A stretch of 64,000 nucleotides of DNA from Amia ocellicauda. Taxonomy: Eukaryota > Chordata > Actinopteri > Amiiformes > Amiidae. Where the stretch lies: the NCBI RefSeq assembly GCF_036373705.1, contig NC_089864.1, forward strand, positions 12,893,501-12,957,500, in the 5' to 3' direction. Positions 40,101-55,200 of this stretch are shown piece after piece. The position numbers and the translations under genes are program-made. The notes beneath the pieces are model-generated. The model was not told where the DNA came from. It made no database searches and worked only from the letters and a program-made list of their open reading frames with translations. Within the stretch, counting starts at the first letter, position 1. Each line of letters starts with the position of its first letter.

Positions 40101-43100
40101 CCGAAACCAGAAGGATGAATCCCACTAGATTCATCCCTTTCTGCACCTCTTCTGCATGGAAAAAAACTGAGATATATAAAGTACTTACCTCCATCTGCCA
40201 TGTATATCAGCGTGCCTTCTCCTGCCTCGCTCATGTGCGGTCTTGCCTTCAGATTCACGTGAATGCACAAGGGCTCCGGGGAAGGCGGGGCCCACTCTGA
40301 GATGGCGGAAGACAGTTAGAGGTTATCCATGACTTTATCATTCTTCTTCCAAAACATTATTTTTAAGCATAGAAATGCTCACCAATGTGATGGATTTCAT
40401 CTGGGATAACCTCACACTCATGGGGCCAGCGGGACACTGTCTGGGCCCCCTGTCCAGTCACACCGTAAAGATTGGGCGGTTCACGAAGATGAGGGACAGC
40501 CTTCCCAGACTGGAAGTCAAACACCACTTGTGTTGTCCTAGGCAGGGCTGGAGCACTGGACAACCCTGCATGAAGTTCACATAAGAGACAAGATTTCATT
40601 ACAGGCACAGACTGATAATAGCAACAATGGATTCAATATACACTGAACAAAAATAGAAATGCAACACACAACAGTTTCAAAGATTTTACTGAGACAGTTC
40701 ATATCAGGAAATCAGTCAATTTAAATAAATCAATTAGGCCCTTATCTATGGATTTCAAGTGTTTGACGGAGTGTGCAATTGGCCTGCAATTAACTGCAGG
40801 ATTGTCCACCAGAGCTGAGATCAGGTCAAGACCCAGGTGAGGATGATGAGCCGTAGAGGAGCTTCTCAGGTTGTGCAAACCCAGTTTCATCAGCTGCACG
40901 GGTGGCTGCTCTCAGACAATCCTGCAGGTGCATTAGCTGTATGTGGAGATCCTCGGCTGGCGTGGATATGTGTTATGAGGCCGGTTCAACGTTCCGCCAA
41001 ATTCTCAAAAACGACATTTGAGGCGGCTTAAGGTAGAGAACATTAAATTCTCTGGCAACAGCTCTGGTGGCCATTCCTGCCGTCAGTATGCCAATTGCAC
41101 ATTCCCTCAGAACTTGAGACATCTGTGGCATTGTGCTGTGTGGCAAAACTGCACATTTTAGAGAGGCCCTTGATTGTCCCCAGCACAAGGGGCACCTGTG
41201 TAATGATCTGCTGTTTAATCAGCTTCTTGATATGCCACATCTGTCAGGTGGAGGGATCATTGGCAAAGGAGAAATGCTCATTAACATGGATGTAAACAAA
41301 TTTGTGCACCAAATTTGAGAGAAATAAACTTTTTGTGTATGGAAAATTTCTGGGAACTTTCATTTCGGCTCATGAAAAATAGGACCAACACTTTACATGT
41401 TGAGTTTATAATTTTGTTCAGTAAAAATAATATTTACCAAAACTAACTAAATGTTGTATTGAATAGGGGATGTCCCTGTCATCTTCACTCATGCAAAGTG
41501 GGGAACACCACTCCTCCTCAGATTCCCCCTTCACTGCAAGAGCTCCATCCTCATCCTTACCTTCAGAGGATGAAGAGTATACAGGGAAATGCGCTCTTTG
41601 TTTTTTTAAATCTTTCTCTTGGTTTCCTTTGACCATGTTAACTGCAATAAAGACATTTAACTTTAATAAGAAAACATTAACATGTATCTAGATCCCCCAG
41701 ATGTACAGTCTAAGAATTTGTATTAGTTAATTAAATAAAGTGGGTAAACAGAAAATGGTCCATCTGTAATCATAAAGAGGTAAGGTACAGGCAATATGTG
41801 TGTTAACATTCAGCAGCTTCAGGGTCTTGACCTGACTGCAGCTCCAGTGGACACTCCTGCAGTCAGCAGGCCAATTGCACGCTCCCTCAAACACACTCAA
41901 ACACTTGTATTTGTCTCCATTTTCATGTTATTTCATTTGTTTCTCATCAGATATCCTGTTATACAGAGACATGCCAATGACAACAAACGCCTCCAAATAC
42001 AGTGCAATGGTCATGATTTTCCACAGCACCACTTGTGGGATTCACATCAACCTCCTGCACTAGCATGCCAGGCCCTGTATGACACACAAGACCAATGTAT
42101 CAGATATTACTGTGTTTGCGTTGGCTTTATTGTGTGCTTGTGTTGTACTAGTAATAGTTTCAAGCCGTAGCATATCTGAAGAATAAGAATAATATAAAAT
42201 AACATCAGAAATTATGCTAGAAGCCTTAGTCCATTTAGTCCAAAGTCCACTGACCAATCACCAACCAATACAGAATAAACTATCCAGGTACAAGTACATA
42301 CTGTGCCTGGCCTAACCCCGGTTTGATTTTTACATCCATAAAGACACTCTTCCCATGTTATAGGCCTAGTCATGAATAACCTTATAATCACTGAGATACT
42401 GTTACAAAAACATATCACAATGCCGCATGGATCAACTATCATGCTGAGCAAATTACGTGAATACATGCTATTTTGTGTGCCAAAACAAGTGGGTCTCTAC
42501 GCCATATACTCACACATGTCCTGCACTATGTCCCTGCTTACCAGACACTGAACAGTTGACAGTTATAATGTTTTCTTAAAAGATATTTTAGTCGGAATAG
42601 GTAGTAAACGCTCATATGACTCATATGAAAGATTTAAAGTAATATTTTGATGCCACTTTATTTAGTGACTTTGTTGAAGACTAATCTCTAAAGCAAATCC
42701 ATTGTTTCACATTTCAGTATTTACATGCTCTAAAAACAGTCTGGTGTGGTCTTACCTTTGAAATGGCCACATTGTGGGAGATGATGTCTCAGAAACACCT
42801 CCTGAGAAATACACAAAATCATTCAATCGTGTCATTCAAGGAAGATTGACAAAATGCATATTGGTTTTTTTGTTTAGTTTTGTTTTTTAATGGCTAGTTA
42901 CGGATTTTATCCATGTAATTCTGTAGAAGGGTTTGTTGTTGTATAAATCATACTAACTATTACTCCTTCACTGTGCTTTGGCCTTCATGCTTGGCTCATT
43001 TCAGAAACGCCATATTTTTCATTATCGATCTCTAGAGTAGCTGAGGTAGATCTGTTTCAGCCTCCATTCTGTCGCTCCTCTCCCCTCCGAAGCTCTTCCT

Positions 43101-44156
43101 TCTGTGCCTGTAAGCATATCTTATTGCAGAGAGGTAAGGTAAAACTAGGCGTATTGCCCTGCCCTTCAACCTCTTCACCTTTGTTCTCAATAGCACAGCC
43201 CGGACACTGAAACAATGTGATGATGACGCCAGAATTGCCAATTCAGCGCTCAAGAATATTGCAGGACTAATGTTACTTGGTGCATTATTGCTCTGAGGTT
43301 GCACTGGACTGTGAGAAAAGGCTGCAACATCGTGCTGCTGTCTAGGCCACAAATCAGCTGCAGCCGTGTGAATCTAGCAGGAATGAGAATTTAAGCGATG
43401 TAAAAAATAAACATGTATATTTTTTAATCTGATAAACACACAGTGGTGTGGTCCTGTGGGGTCAGGAGGGAGCACTGGGCCCTGACCACAAAGCCAGAAC
43501 ATGCCAAAGCACACATATTCCCACTGCATAACACAGGCTTGCATTGCACACACTGGGATAGACTTGAGTTATTTATAGCAATGTAAATAAAAAAATGCTA
43601 ATGTATATACCAGGCATATATGGACTATATGATTCCTTGCCAAATTATTAATCATTGGTTAATTGTAGTATTATTCATATGTATTATTTACTTTGGTCTA
43701 CGGCTGTTTTCGTTATTTTACTTCACATAAAAACGACATATTTTGCATTCCTAGTATATGTAACCGTTTTACAACTGTTGCATTATGGATACAAGTAATG
43801 TCTCTTTTCAGACATTTATAAAGTCTTAAAGAGAACAAACCGCTGAACTGACAAACATGCTAAGCTGTTATTTATTGAATAGGTAAATGTGCAAACCAAT
43901 GAAATGGGCTAATTTAATGATGAAGAAAAAGAGTAAAATGAGGATTAAGTAGCGTTGCAATCATTTCCGTCAAGGTTTTTGTTTTGTATGAAGGTTTTGT
44001 TTCTAATATTTCATGATTGCTACAGAAACGCAACACTTGTTTATATTCGTCTCTGTTCAAATTTAGTAACGGATACAGTTGAGAATCACGGGGGGTTGAA
44101 TGGTCACCTACCTCTATATCTTTTTTGTGTGAATTTATATTATTTCGTTGAAGCAT
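31182..44156 (-). CDS. agbl3: Cytosolic carboxypeptidase 3 (AGBL3), tubulin deglutamylase
   Basis: Zinc carboxypeptidase (M14, CCP family) that trims glutamate side chains from tubulin and other proteins in the cytosol. Exons, 5' to 3' on the minus strand: 44112-44156, 42756-42801, 41438-41641, 40383-40565, 40189-40296, 39688-39838, 38179-38958, 37587-37746, 37088-37214, 36214-36430, 35039-35105, 34515-34607, 33421-33496, 33059-33226, 32128-32182, 31182-31206. All phases agree: 2505 nt, 834 residues plus stop. Zinc site HPGE near 424-427; third ligand in YCDLHGH near 520; catalytic Glu in LETSFCG near 593; NPDGV and DLNRKY substrate motifs; CYFAHCYPYTY from the CCP N-domain. LREPPNLYGV, LMLSKNCPD and SFCG favour AGBL3 over AGBL2. 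The first exon (MLQRNNINSHKKDIE) and the last (SEGSWEPV) rest only on frame and splice sites. Donors of exons 10 (GTTACC) and 12 (GTACTC) are weak. Confidence 0.85.
35385..35450. repeat. SINE/L2-type LINE 3' tail
   Basis: Contains GTCGCCCTGGATAAGGGCG followed by TCTGCCAAGAAATAAA and AAT repeats. This is a widespread tail shared by fish SINEs and L2-clade LINEs, here in an agbl3 intron. No 5' part was recognised, so it is a short relic. Confidence 0.65.
40641..41424 (-). mobile_element. Decayed, rearranged Tc1-like DNA transposon
   Basis: Ends resemble Tc1-type terminal repeats: CACTGAACAAAAATAGAAAT at the left, and on the minus strand TACTGAACAAAATTATAAAC at the right. From the right end inward, the minus strand shows a transposase start (MPQMSQVLRECAIGILTAGM) that soon breaks frame (FNVLYLK...). 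Further in are diverged parts of the helix-turn-helix region. The left-centre carries a plus-strand copy of the same start-region sequence (GTGCAATTGG...CCACCAGAGCTG, about 40772-40818), so the interior is rearranged. About 0.78 kb remains of an expected ~1.5 kb. It lies in an agbl3 intron and cannot encode a working transposase. Confidence 0.85.
41805..41910. mobile_element. Second Tc1-like fragment
   Basis: AGGGTCTTGACCTGACTGCAG and, next to it, GCCAATTGCACGCTCCCTCA in the opposite sense match two separate parts of the same Tc1-like family as the neighbouring element. Both lie within about 100 bp and lack terminal repeats. This is a rearranged fragment in the adjacent agbl3 intron. Confidence 0.6.
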
Positions 44157-44290
44157 TGGTCCAGACGTGTTTAAAATAAATGCACCGGTATAACTGTATC
44201 TTCTGTGCAGAGCAAGACAACGGCTACACTGTAACACCGCCCGCCACTTCCCCTGCGGACCCGCCTACCTCAGACCTGAACAGGTACATA
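44157..44290 (-). promoter_or_regulatory. agbl3: Candidate agbl3 promoter and 5' UTR
   Basis: A local GC-rich island in AT-rich surroundings, with CCGCCC/GGGCGG-type Sp1 boxes and no TATA box. It lies immediately upstream of the proposed first agbl3 coding exon. Inference from position and composition only. Confidence 0.4.
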
Positions 44291-45224
44291 TTAAATATAC
44301 CTTTTTATAATGGGGAAACAATCCTCTTTAACCAAGTCAATTAACATGAGCAGATTTTTTTTTTTTTTTTTTTTTTTACAAAGCTTTTGCTGCACAGCCT
44401 CATATTTGCAACATGCAGCACTATTTAATAACTGAAATGATAGACTGAGACATTTAAATCAACATTGCCCTGAGGTGAATTAAAATGATTAAACGTCCAT
44501 AGAATATGTATAGTATTAAACGTGGTGTTCACACTATCCAAGTTGCACAAACATTAACTTTACCTAGCACTTGAAGATGATAGAGAAATGATGAGGACTG
44601 AGGGCTGTCAGTAATTAAAGCAGCAGAGATGCTCAGATTAACAGCTGGCAGTACTAGTTCCTGAAACCTGCAGCCGCCGCTCACCACAACATCCTGCCAG
44701 GGACTCATTCTGTAATGACATCTGAATCTCTGAACAAACAGTGAAAAAACGTTTTAAATCAGTCAGCCCCTTATAAAGTTATGCTATAGTGTACCTAAAC
44801 TTGTCAAAAACCTAGTACAATCACAGACACTCAAAGTGACCCTCCCCCTTTAAATGCAATGTAAAAACAGCATGCCACTTACAGGTCATTGCTCTAGTGC
44901 TCAAGTCATTTCTAAACTTTGAATGAAAAGCATGTGGTTTATACAGCAGCACTGCTGGCAAATTCATTCGAGATTTAAATCTGGCATCTTAATCTGTGAA
45001 AACTGAAATTGGGTTAGAAGCTTCCTCAAAAACAAATACGAATCTTCCATCTGTAATAATTTGTATAGCTACATGAACATGCATAATGCACTACTAAAAG
45101 CTGCACAAAAATATATTTTAATAAAGGCAATTTTGGGGGGAAAAGTTTGTGTATCAAGTATCAACATCGACCTGAAAACCTTTCAGTGACTGTTGGTTGC
45201 AAATCCTTCATATAATAAAATACA
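44291..45224. other. Intergenic DNA between agbl3 and rpl18a
   Basis: About 0.9 kb of AT-rich sequence with a poly-T run (44356-44378). No exon or RNA gene was recognised. Both flanking genes are read on the minus strand. Confidence 0.6.
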
Positions 45225-45241
45225 AGTTACACAAAATTAAC

Positions 45242-45247
45242 TTTATT
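45242..45247 (-). terminator. rpl18a: AATAAA polyadenylation signal of rpl18a
   Basis: TTTATT on the plus strand reads AATAAA about 40 nt past the rpl18a stop codon, giving the very short 3' UTR normal for ribosomal protein genes. Confidence 0.75.
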
Positions 45248-45287
45248 TTTTTATTCAAGCACAGAGTCAACATTTTTAACGTTTCAT

Positions 45288-48599
<3,312 letters not shown>

Positions 48600-48619
<20 letters not shown>

Positions 48620-48700
48620 GGTGTCTCTCGTAGACTGCCACCGTAAAAGAGGAAGTCGTAGGGCGGGGTTTGTGTACGTCACTTACAGGAAAGGAGGCGG
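48600..48700 (-). promoter_or_regulatory. rpl18a: rpl18a promoter with 5'TOP start
   Basis: On the minus strand a pyrimidine tract CTTCCTCTTTTACGG begins at about 48655, 36 nt before the ATG, in a CpG-rich stretch with a CCCCGCCC box just upstream. Vertebrate ribosomal protein mRNAs start with a C in such a tract (5'TOP), which places translation under mTOR/LARP1 control. The start position is inferred. Confidence 0.7.
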
Positions 48701-50400
48701 ACCGAATGGTCGCTGTTCATTGGCTGAGAACAATGTTAATGGAGTAACGTGATTCGTTCTTGTGGATGTCAATTATAATACCCCGGTCCTAAGAATGTTG
48801 AGTTTATTCGATTGTTAAAGAAAATTAAATTGCATTTCCTTAACTAAACTTTCCATAAATACTATACAATACAAATGTTACTGTATTCTTTGTCAATAAT
48901 TTGTACATACAGTCCTGTGTACTTTGCTGCTCCAGTTTGCCAGTCAAGCTACTTGATTTAATAAGATGTGTTTGCAGACCAATCTGAGCAAATACACTCC
49001 TATTTGTGGGTATTAATCAACAGCAAATCAGTAAAATTCAAACAACGCCATCTTTACTTTTCTGACTGTAAAATATTTTGTATTCACTATATTCTAGACT
49101 TTATTCACTATTTCCTTTTTTTTTATTGTACTTAAATATTGTGAATTAATAATATAGTCCATATTGTATTATCATATTGAGAATCTTTATGCATCATATT
49201 TAGAATCTATTATTCCAGTGCAGAAAGGATGGATTTTGTGTTATAAACAACTGTATTACATTAGTATGTTAACTCGCATTTTGAAGCCAAACAACAACTT
49301 GAACACCAATACTAGCCAACACTGAAATGTCAATACACCCAGTCCAGGACTCAAAACAAATTGTAAAAGTCTGGTGCTATGCCGATTGAGCTAGCGACTG
49401 TACATAGTAGTAGGCCTTCTGCCCCTTCTACAGTGGCCCCACTGTAATATCACAATGAGTAATACAATAGTAAGTGCAGTGCAATAGAATAGTCTTGATA
49501 TAGGGGCTGTAGCAATTGTACAGTTCAGTACAACAGGCCTATTACAATGGGGGCTGCAGTTACAGTACAGTACAATAGTCCCAGCAATCGTATGATTTTG
49601 TACTGCATATTTGCATTTTAAATCAGGTTGTTTCTGTTTATACTTTATTAAAGTTAGAAAATACTAAAATCAGACGTGTGTGGCTTTAGTAGATACAGCA
49701 GAGGAAAAAACCTCTTACGATATCCATGTTTTGTACAGGACATCCACTGTAAAAATAATGATTTCACATGTATTTTCGTTTAATAATATTGTACTTTAAT
49801 GTCCCCAAGACATTGAAATGTGTTTACTGCCTTTCTTCATAATGGAAAAAGGTGTACTTTTTTAGACATAAAATAACTTTAAATGTTATTATTTACCTCA
49901 GAATATGATGTCCTCAAACTATTACATGAATCCTGTAATGGGCTTTACTAAAGCACTAAAAGATGTACAACTAGCAAACACATTGCACATGTCTTTCAAA
50001 ACACAAATACTAATACAAATAAGAATATGAATGTTAAATCTACTACTTTAACTGTGAAAACCAGAATGTCATCTTACCAGGTATTAACTAGATACCCAAC
50101 AAACTAAAACTGGGTGATTGTATGGAAAGATGGACATTCATGCCAATATACTAAGTCTAATTGTTGGCTTGTGAGTTGCCCTGGTTCTCAAATCAATCAA
50201 ATTATAGGATGCAGGATTATGTTTAATGTAACTAAACAGTTCCACAACACATTGTCCATGAACCTAAGTGAAATAACTTTATTTTTAAATGATCAGTTAT
50301 TGGGGCATTATTTTCGTGCAGAGCTTTTTTGGACACTGTAATCTATCTAATAGATACAGAAGAGAGCAGGATGACACTCTTATTTTTGTGCAAAACATTA
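48701..50400. other. Intergenic DNA between divergent rpl18a and xpot
   Basis: AT-rich, with a patch of degenerate ACAGTACAATAG-like repeats near 49.43-49.6 kb. No exon or RNA gene was recognised. Confidence 0.55.
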
Positions 50401-50610
50401 CAAAAGTTCATCTCGAGCGTCCTGGCTCCCGTCCCCGCCGTTGCCCCGCAACCCCAGCCCGGGCGGAGATCTCTTCCGGGGTCGTGACCCGCGCGGGGCT
50501 CGCGGCGCTCATTTGCGCCTGCGCGGGGGTCTCCACGCAGAGCCGGGACTCGTGTGCGTTTCCGTTCACAGCGCCAGCGCACGGCACGATGAGATAGACC
50601 CGACAGAAAG
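50400..50610 (+). promoter_or_regulatory. xpot: CpG-island promoter and first untranslated exon of xpot
   Basis: A sharp rise in GC and CpG content starts at about 50410 and continues to about 50.95 kb. A donor (GACAGAAAG|GTAATA) at 50610/50611 matches the phase-free junction to the ATG-bearing exon at 52184. The minimal ATG-AGA-TAG at 50589-50597 would be an upstream start-stop. The transcription start is not fixed. Confidence 0.55.
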
Positions 50611-51159
50611 GTAATACAAGCCTGCGGATTTGATTAAATACGGCGAGCTGTACTTATTACGCATGGCCGCCTGTGGAAGTTGGCGGCGGTGTTTTTCTGC
50701 TTCCCCGCAGCGGCACGGACGGGAGGCGTGCCGTGTGTGACACCCAGACGTGTCAGGGAAACCTCCGCCGTGTGGGCTCGGTCGCAGCGCCCATAGAGGG
50801 ACGGACGGGTGTCGTGATCGTGGTGTGATCGTGGTCTGATCGTGGTGTTTAGCGGTGTGACGGTGCAGGCGAGGTTGTTGCTCCATATGGTTGGGCACGG
50901 GTTACTGGCACCATACCGGTCCTAGTTGTGAGGAGTGGCAGTATGTGCGCGGCGCGGTGCAATCGGCACACGCATTGCTCATCGGACCAGTATAGGGCAT
51001 GCCTGTGAAAGCGGGGGAAATATAACAAATATCAGATCTGAATTTTAAACTACCATATATCTTGCACATGGGGTCGGTATGTTTATTGCATTCCTTGCAT
51101 AATCAGGGCAGTGTGAAGTTTTCTTAGTTCAACTCGATTACCGAAAATGTTTTTCTCTC

Positions 51160-51160
<1 letters not shown>

Positions 51161-51191
<31 letters not shown>

Positions 51192-51195
51192 CGTG
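51161..51195. repeat. (AT)n(GT)n compound microsatellite
   Basis: AT dinucleotides pass directly into GT dinucleotides, inside the proposed first xpot intron. Confidence 0.9.
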
Positions 51196-52183
51196 TTTAT
51201 CTTATTGAAGAGTGGAATACTGCATTTGAATTAAACTTCCCATATTTATTTGAAATAATCTTCAAAATAACGTAATATAACTAATACAGCTGAACAGGAT
51301 ATGACTTTTCATAGTTGATTTCAAGTGCCTTTAATGAATAAGTGAGCATGTCAAGTTTAAAATTAATAACTACTAGTCCTGATATTTTGCTGTACAAAAA
51401 TAATCAATGCTGAGCAACAAAGCATTTTCTCTCCTAGAGCAATAGTGTCAGCTACGCAGAAAAACAAAAACCTCCCTAGGTATTCATTGCATAAATGTCA
51501 GTTGCATACAGGAGCAAAGTTGTTTGTGCAATGTAGGTGCTTCTTCCAATTTCATCCTTTTCTTCTCACCAGATGAATGCCAAGGCCAGTCTGTTGTTTC
51601 TACAATCAAGGATAGGATAGGCCAGGCCAGCCCAGCTTTGCATTACAATATTGTATTTTTAGGTGTTTCTCTGGTATGATAATAGCTGGTTTTCACTCAA
51701 CATCCCTAAAGTTCACCACTGCTGAGTGAATGTATATACACTTTCACAGTAAAATATTTTATTTGTGAGGCAGTTCATGTTCTTTACTTGATGATCTTTC
51801 CACAAGGTCTAGTAAGTCTTAGTCACTGTTTGTTTATTGATTGGTCATAATTGAAGTAGCCTAATCTGAATTGTTCTTGTTTTGGATTCAATTGTGTTCA
51901 GCTAAATATGTCAGGCTCAATTGGACTGGGGACAGATGGAGTGAAATTGAAAACATCCTTAACTGCCTGAGAAGTTTACTGTGTTTTATCCGGGCTCATT
52001 GCTCAACTACAACAGTTCTAATGTGGTTTACAAAGCAAGTGTCGGATACATATCAAGTTGTTGGCTTTAGCGGGGTCCCCTCAACTGTTCTTGGCATTGT
52101 GTGTTTCTGCTGAGATAAGCTGCACCATTGTTGCTGCACATACCTTATTTCATGCGTGTGCGCTGTCTGCCTTTTGTTTGCAG

Positions 52184-52260
52184 ATGTGTGTATCCTGCAT
52201 GAAGGGAGAAGGGAGAAAACATACAGTGGAAAATAGGTAACCAGTAGATCTGCTGCTAAC
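52184..52260 (+). other. xpot: 5' UTR part of xpot exon 2, with upstream ORF
   Basis: Acceptor CTTTTGTTTGCAG ends at 52183. The leader before the main ATG (52261) contains an 18-codon upstream ORF, 52185-52241, starting MCVSC and ending in TAA 19 nt before the main start. Confidence 0.6.
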
Positions 52261-55200
52261 ATGGATGAGCAGGCTCTTTTGGGGTTGAACCCAAATGCAG
52301 ATGCCAACTACCGGCAGAGGGTGAGTAGCCAGGGCTGTGCGTGGTAGCCTGTTTACATACGAGTGGTTAAATTGTGTGACTGCCCTATCGCTGAACTTCT
52401 TGTGTTCAATACATGCAAATAGGTTTGCAAAGCATCTTTCTTGAAACATTAGAGACTTCATATAATGCATTGAGTTTTCTAAACCTATTTTTGAACGTGA
52501 TGGGGAGATAATATTAATAGTATAGAAGTATTACACCTTACTGTACAATTTTAAATATGTAGCATTTGTAGTAAGCACATTACGTTACAGATGAGACTAA
52601 GCAATTCCACAGTTAAAGATGCAACAGGTTCAATGTTCTAGTTTTTTCTACATCAGATTTGAAATGAATTCGTTATTGTAAACCATACTGGGATCCAACT
52701 TTTTTCCCTTAAGAAAGTGGTAATACAGTAATTTAAAGAGATAATGGCACAACTGATGCTGAAATTATGTTTGTCACAAGCTGGCAGGAGCAAAGAGCAA
52801 GCAAATATGAACATAGATTTCTTCAATGAAACTATTTAGAATATAAACAGTTAAGATGTAAAATGTACCTTGGAGTAGCATTTAATACAGTAGCCATAGC
52901 AGGGGAACTTGGAAGATGAGGTTTAATAGTTTCAGTTTTAAGTATATATTATACAGGTTAATGGTTGCAGGCAATGGAGAATTACAAACTGGATTTATTT
53001 TTGAATAAAGGAGCTCATGATTGCTCTGGTCATGTGCACTAATGATTGAGTGCCTGTTAATCAGCTTTCATAGTGAGCAACTCATTTGTGTACCATGGAG
53101 AACACTGACATGTTCAAATGAAACATACTTTTTCAGGGGTTTAGTGATCCAGAATATTTTGGTAGTGAATAGCTATAAAAAAAAACATTTGTGAAAGTAA
53201 GACTCTGTCATTGTCAATGTATACAGTACAGGGCTTCAGACAGCTGGTCAGCCAATCAATAGAAAACATCTTGCTCTAATTTGCAGGCACTGGCTTATTT
53301 TGAGCAGCTGAAAGAATCTCAAGATGCTTGGCAGGTGTGCGCTGAGGCCTTAGCTAATGGCATTTACAGGTAGGTGATGGGCATTTACTACAAATTATTT
53401 ACTAACATGTAGTTAGATGCCAATCCACTTTCTTTATTTACTAAACTTACTAGTTTAAAAAGTTAATCTAATGCATCGATTACACATTATTTTCAAAAAC
53501 ACATCACTATAGGAACATTGTCCTGCAGTCTAATTATGGTCATACAGATGCAGGACCAGAGTCCAGTGAAAAGTAATGGGGTTTTGGATGCTGAATGAGG
53601 GGATATTGGTTTCTTTAATGCTTGGGACCCACTGGCATTGCCCCCAACCATGATGGGTCTCTTTTGGCCTCCTGTGTAGCATAGAATTCTATTTGTTTTG
53701 GTATTTGAGTGTAAGCATATAAAGTAGTTATGTGTAATGTTTCAGAGGTGTTGTAAAACCAAACAAAAAGTTCAGCTAAACCTTTATGACATATTAATAA
53801 AAGTTATTCACACGCACATCCAACTTGCTAAGTAGGTGCAGGGTAGAAAAAACATGTAAGATTAAAAAAAAAGGTTGAATACCCGCATACTCGCCAGAGC
53901 TCCAATGCACAAATAAAACACCATTATGACATAACATACATTCAAATTGATTGCTGTAAATTACAACTAATACAACAGCAATGTGTTATTTTGTTTCTCA
54001 GTGATGACCATGTGAAGTTCTTCTGTTTCCAAGTCCTAGAACATCAAATAAAATTCAGGTAAGGGCTGCAGATATTCCTTTGGGCACCTTTCTGTGGTGA
54101 TTATTATTATTAATAATTTACATTAGAGGTTTATACCCTATTCCTGTAAATAACCTTTCTGTGGTAACAAGAAAACATGCCTTTTTTCTTGTAGTATCCC
54201 ATTGCTGTGGGCGTGTGATGCCTTAATCTTATTTATAGTTATTTAACATCACAAAATAAAGTCTTAAACTGTTTGTATTTCCTACCACATTATTTTTTAT
54301 TACTGTTTTATTCCCATTTATTTTCCATGATCTAGTTCCTTGAAGCCACTGTAACTTATGTCTCTTAATTAATGTAGGTGGTGCTTTTATACAAAACACC
54401 ACCACCATATAACATTGGTTTTAAACCTTACCCTTAAATGACAGATCTCTTAGGCCAACCACCTGTTTGATATCTGTGTTTACAGTGTAGGATTCAGGGG
54501 CTGCTTTTATGATCATGAAATGGTGATATTCTTGTTTTCCAGATATCCTGTCCTTAGTCCAGTACAACAGCAGCTCATCAGAGAAACCCTGATGAAATGG
54601 CTTCAGTCACAGGTGGGTTAAATCTCAAACTGATGAGCAGTGGATGTCAAATTCTTGGCTGTAATGGTGGACATTTTTTATAAAAATTGTATAGTAATTT
54701 TTCTCTTTTTACATAGTCCAACATACAGATGGGAATATCAAGATAAGTGAATAAAAATGTCAGTCTAGCTACAACCAGCAGTTAAACCCATTGATCAACT
54801 TAATGCGGTAACTCCTGTACAACAACACATTAAAAATGATCTCTAGGCAAGATCCTATGACTCTGGCTTATATGCACACACAAGAAAGCGCAAAACCAAG
54901 TCGATTTTTTTCAAACATTTTGTGACGAAAATCCAACTGCTTTATTGTCACTTTACATCGAGGACAATGGGAGGACATGGCAGCAGTGCTGTGTGTTAAC
55001 ATACTTTAAAACATATTTTTGTATTGTTTATTCAAGAAACAATACAATGGAAGTGGTGGATTTGAAAACAAAATTACAGAGCTAGTTAAGGGGAAAAAAA
55101 CTTTAAATAAATAAGCCCTGTGTTCCCTGGCAGTGCAGCATCTGATTCCCCGGGCCGTGGCAGCAGCGGCCGATGGTAGTTTTTCAGAAATTATTTTTTT

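Noticed and set aside
43032-43352. 107-codon open frame on the minus strand upstream of agbl3 exon 2
   Set aside because: No domain is recognised, there is no donor before its stop that would join agbl3 in phase, and its basic/serine make-up looks like chance.
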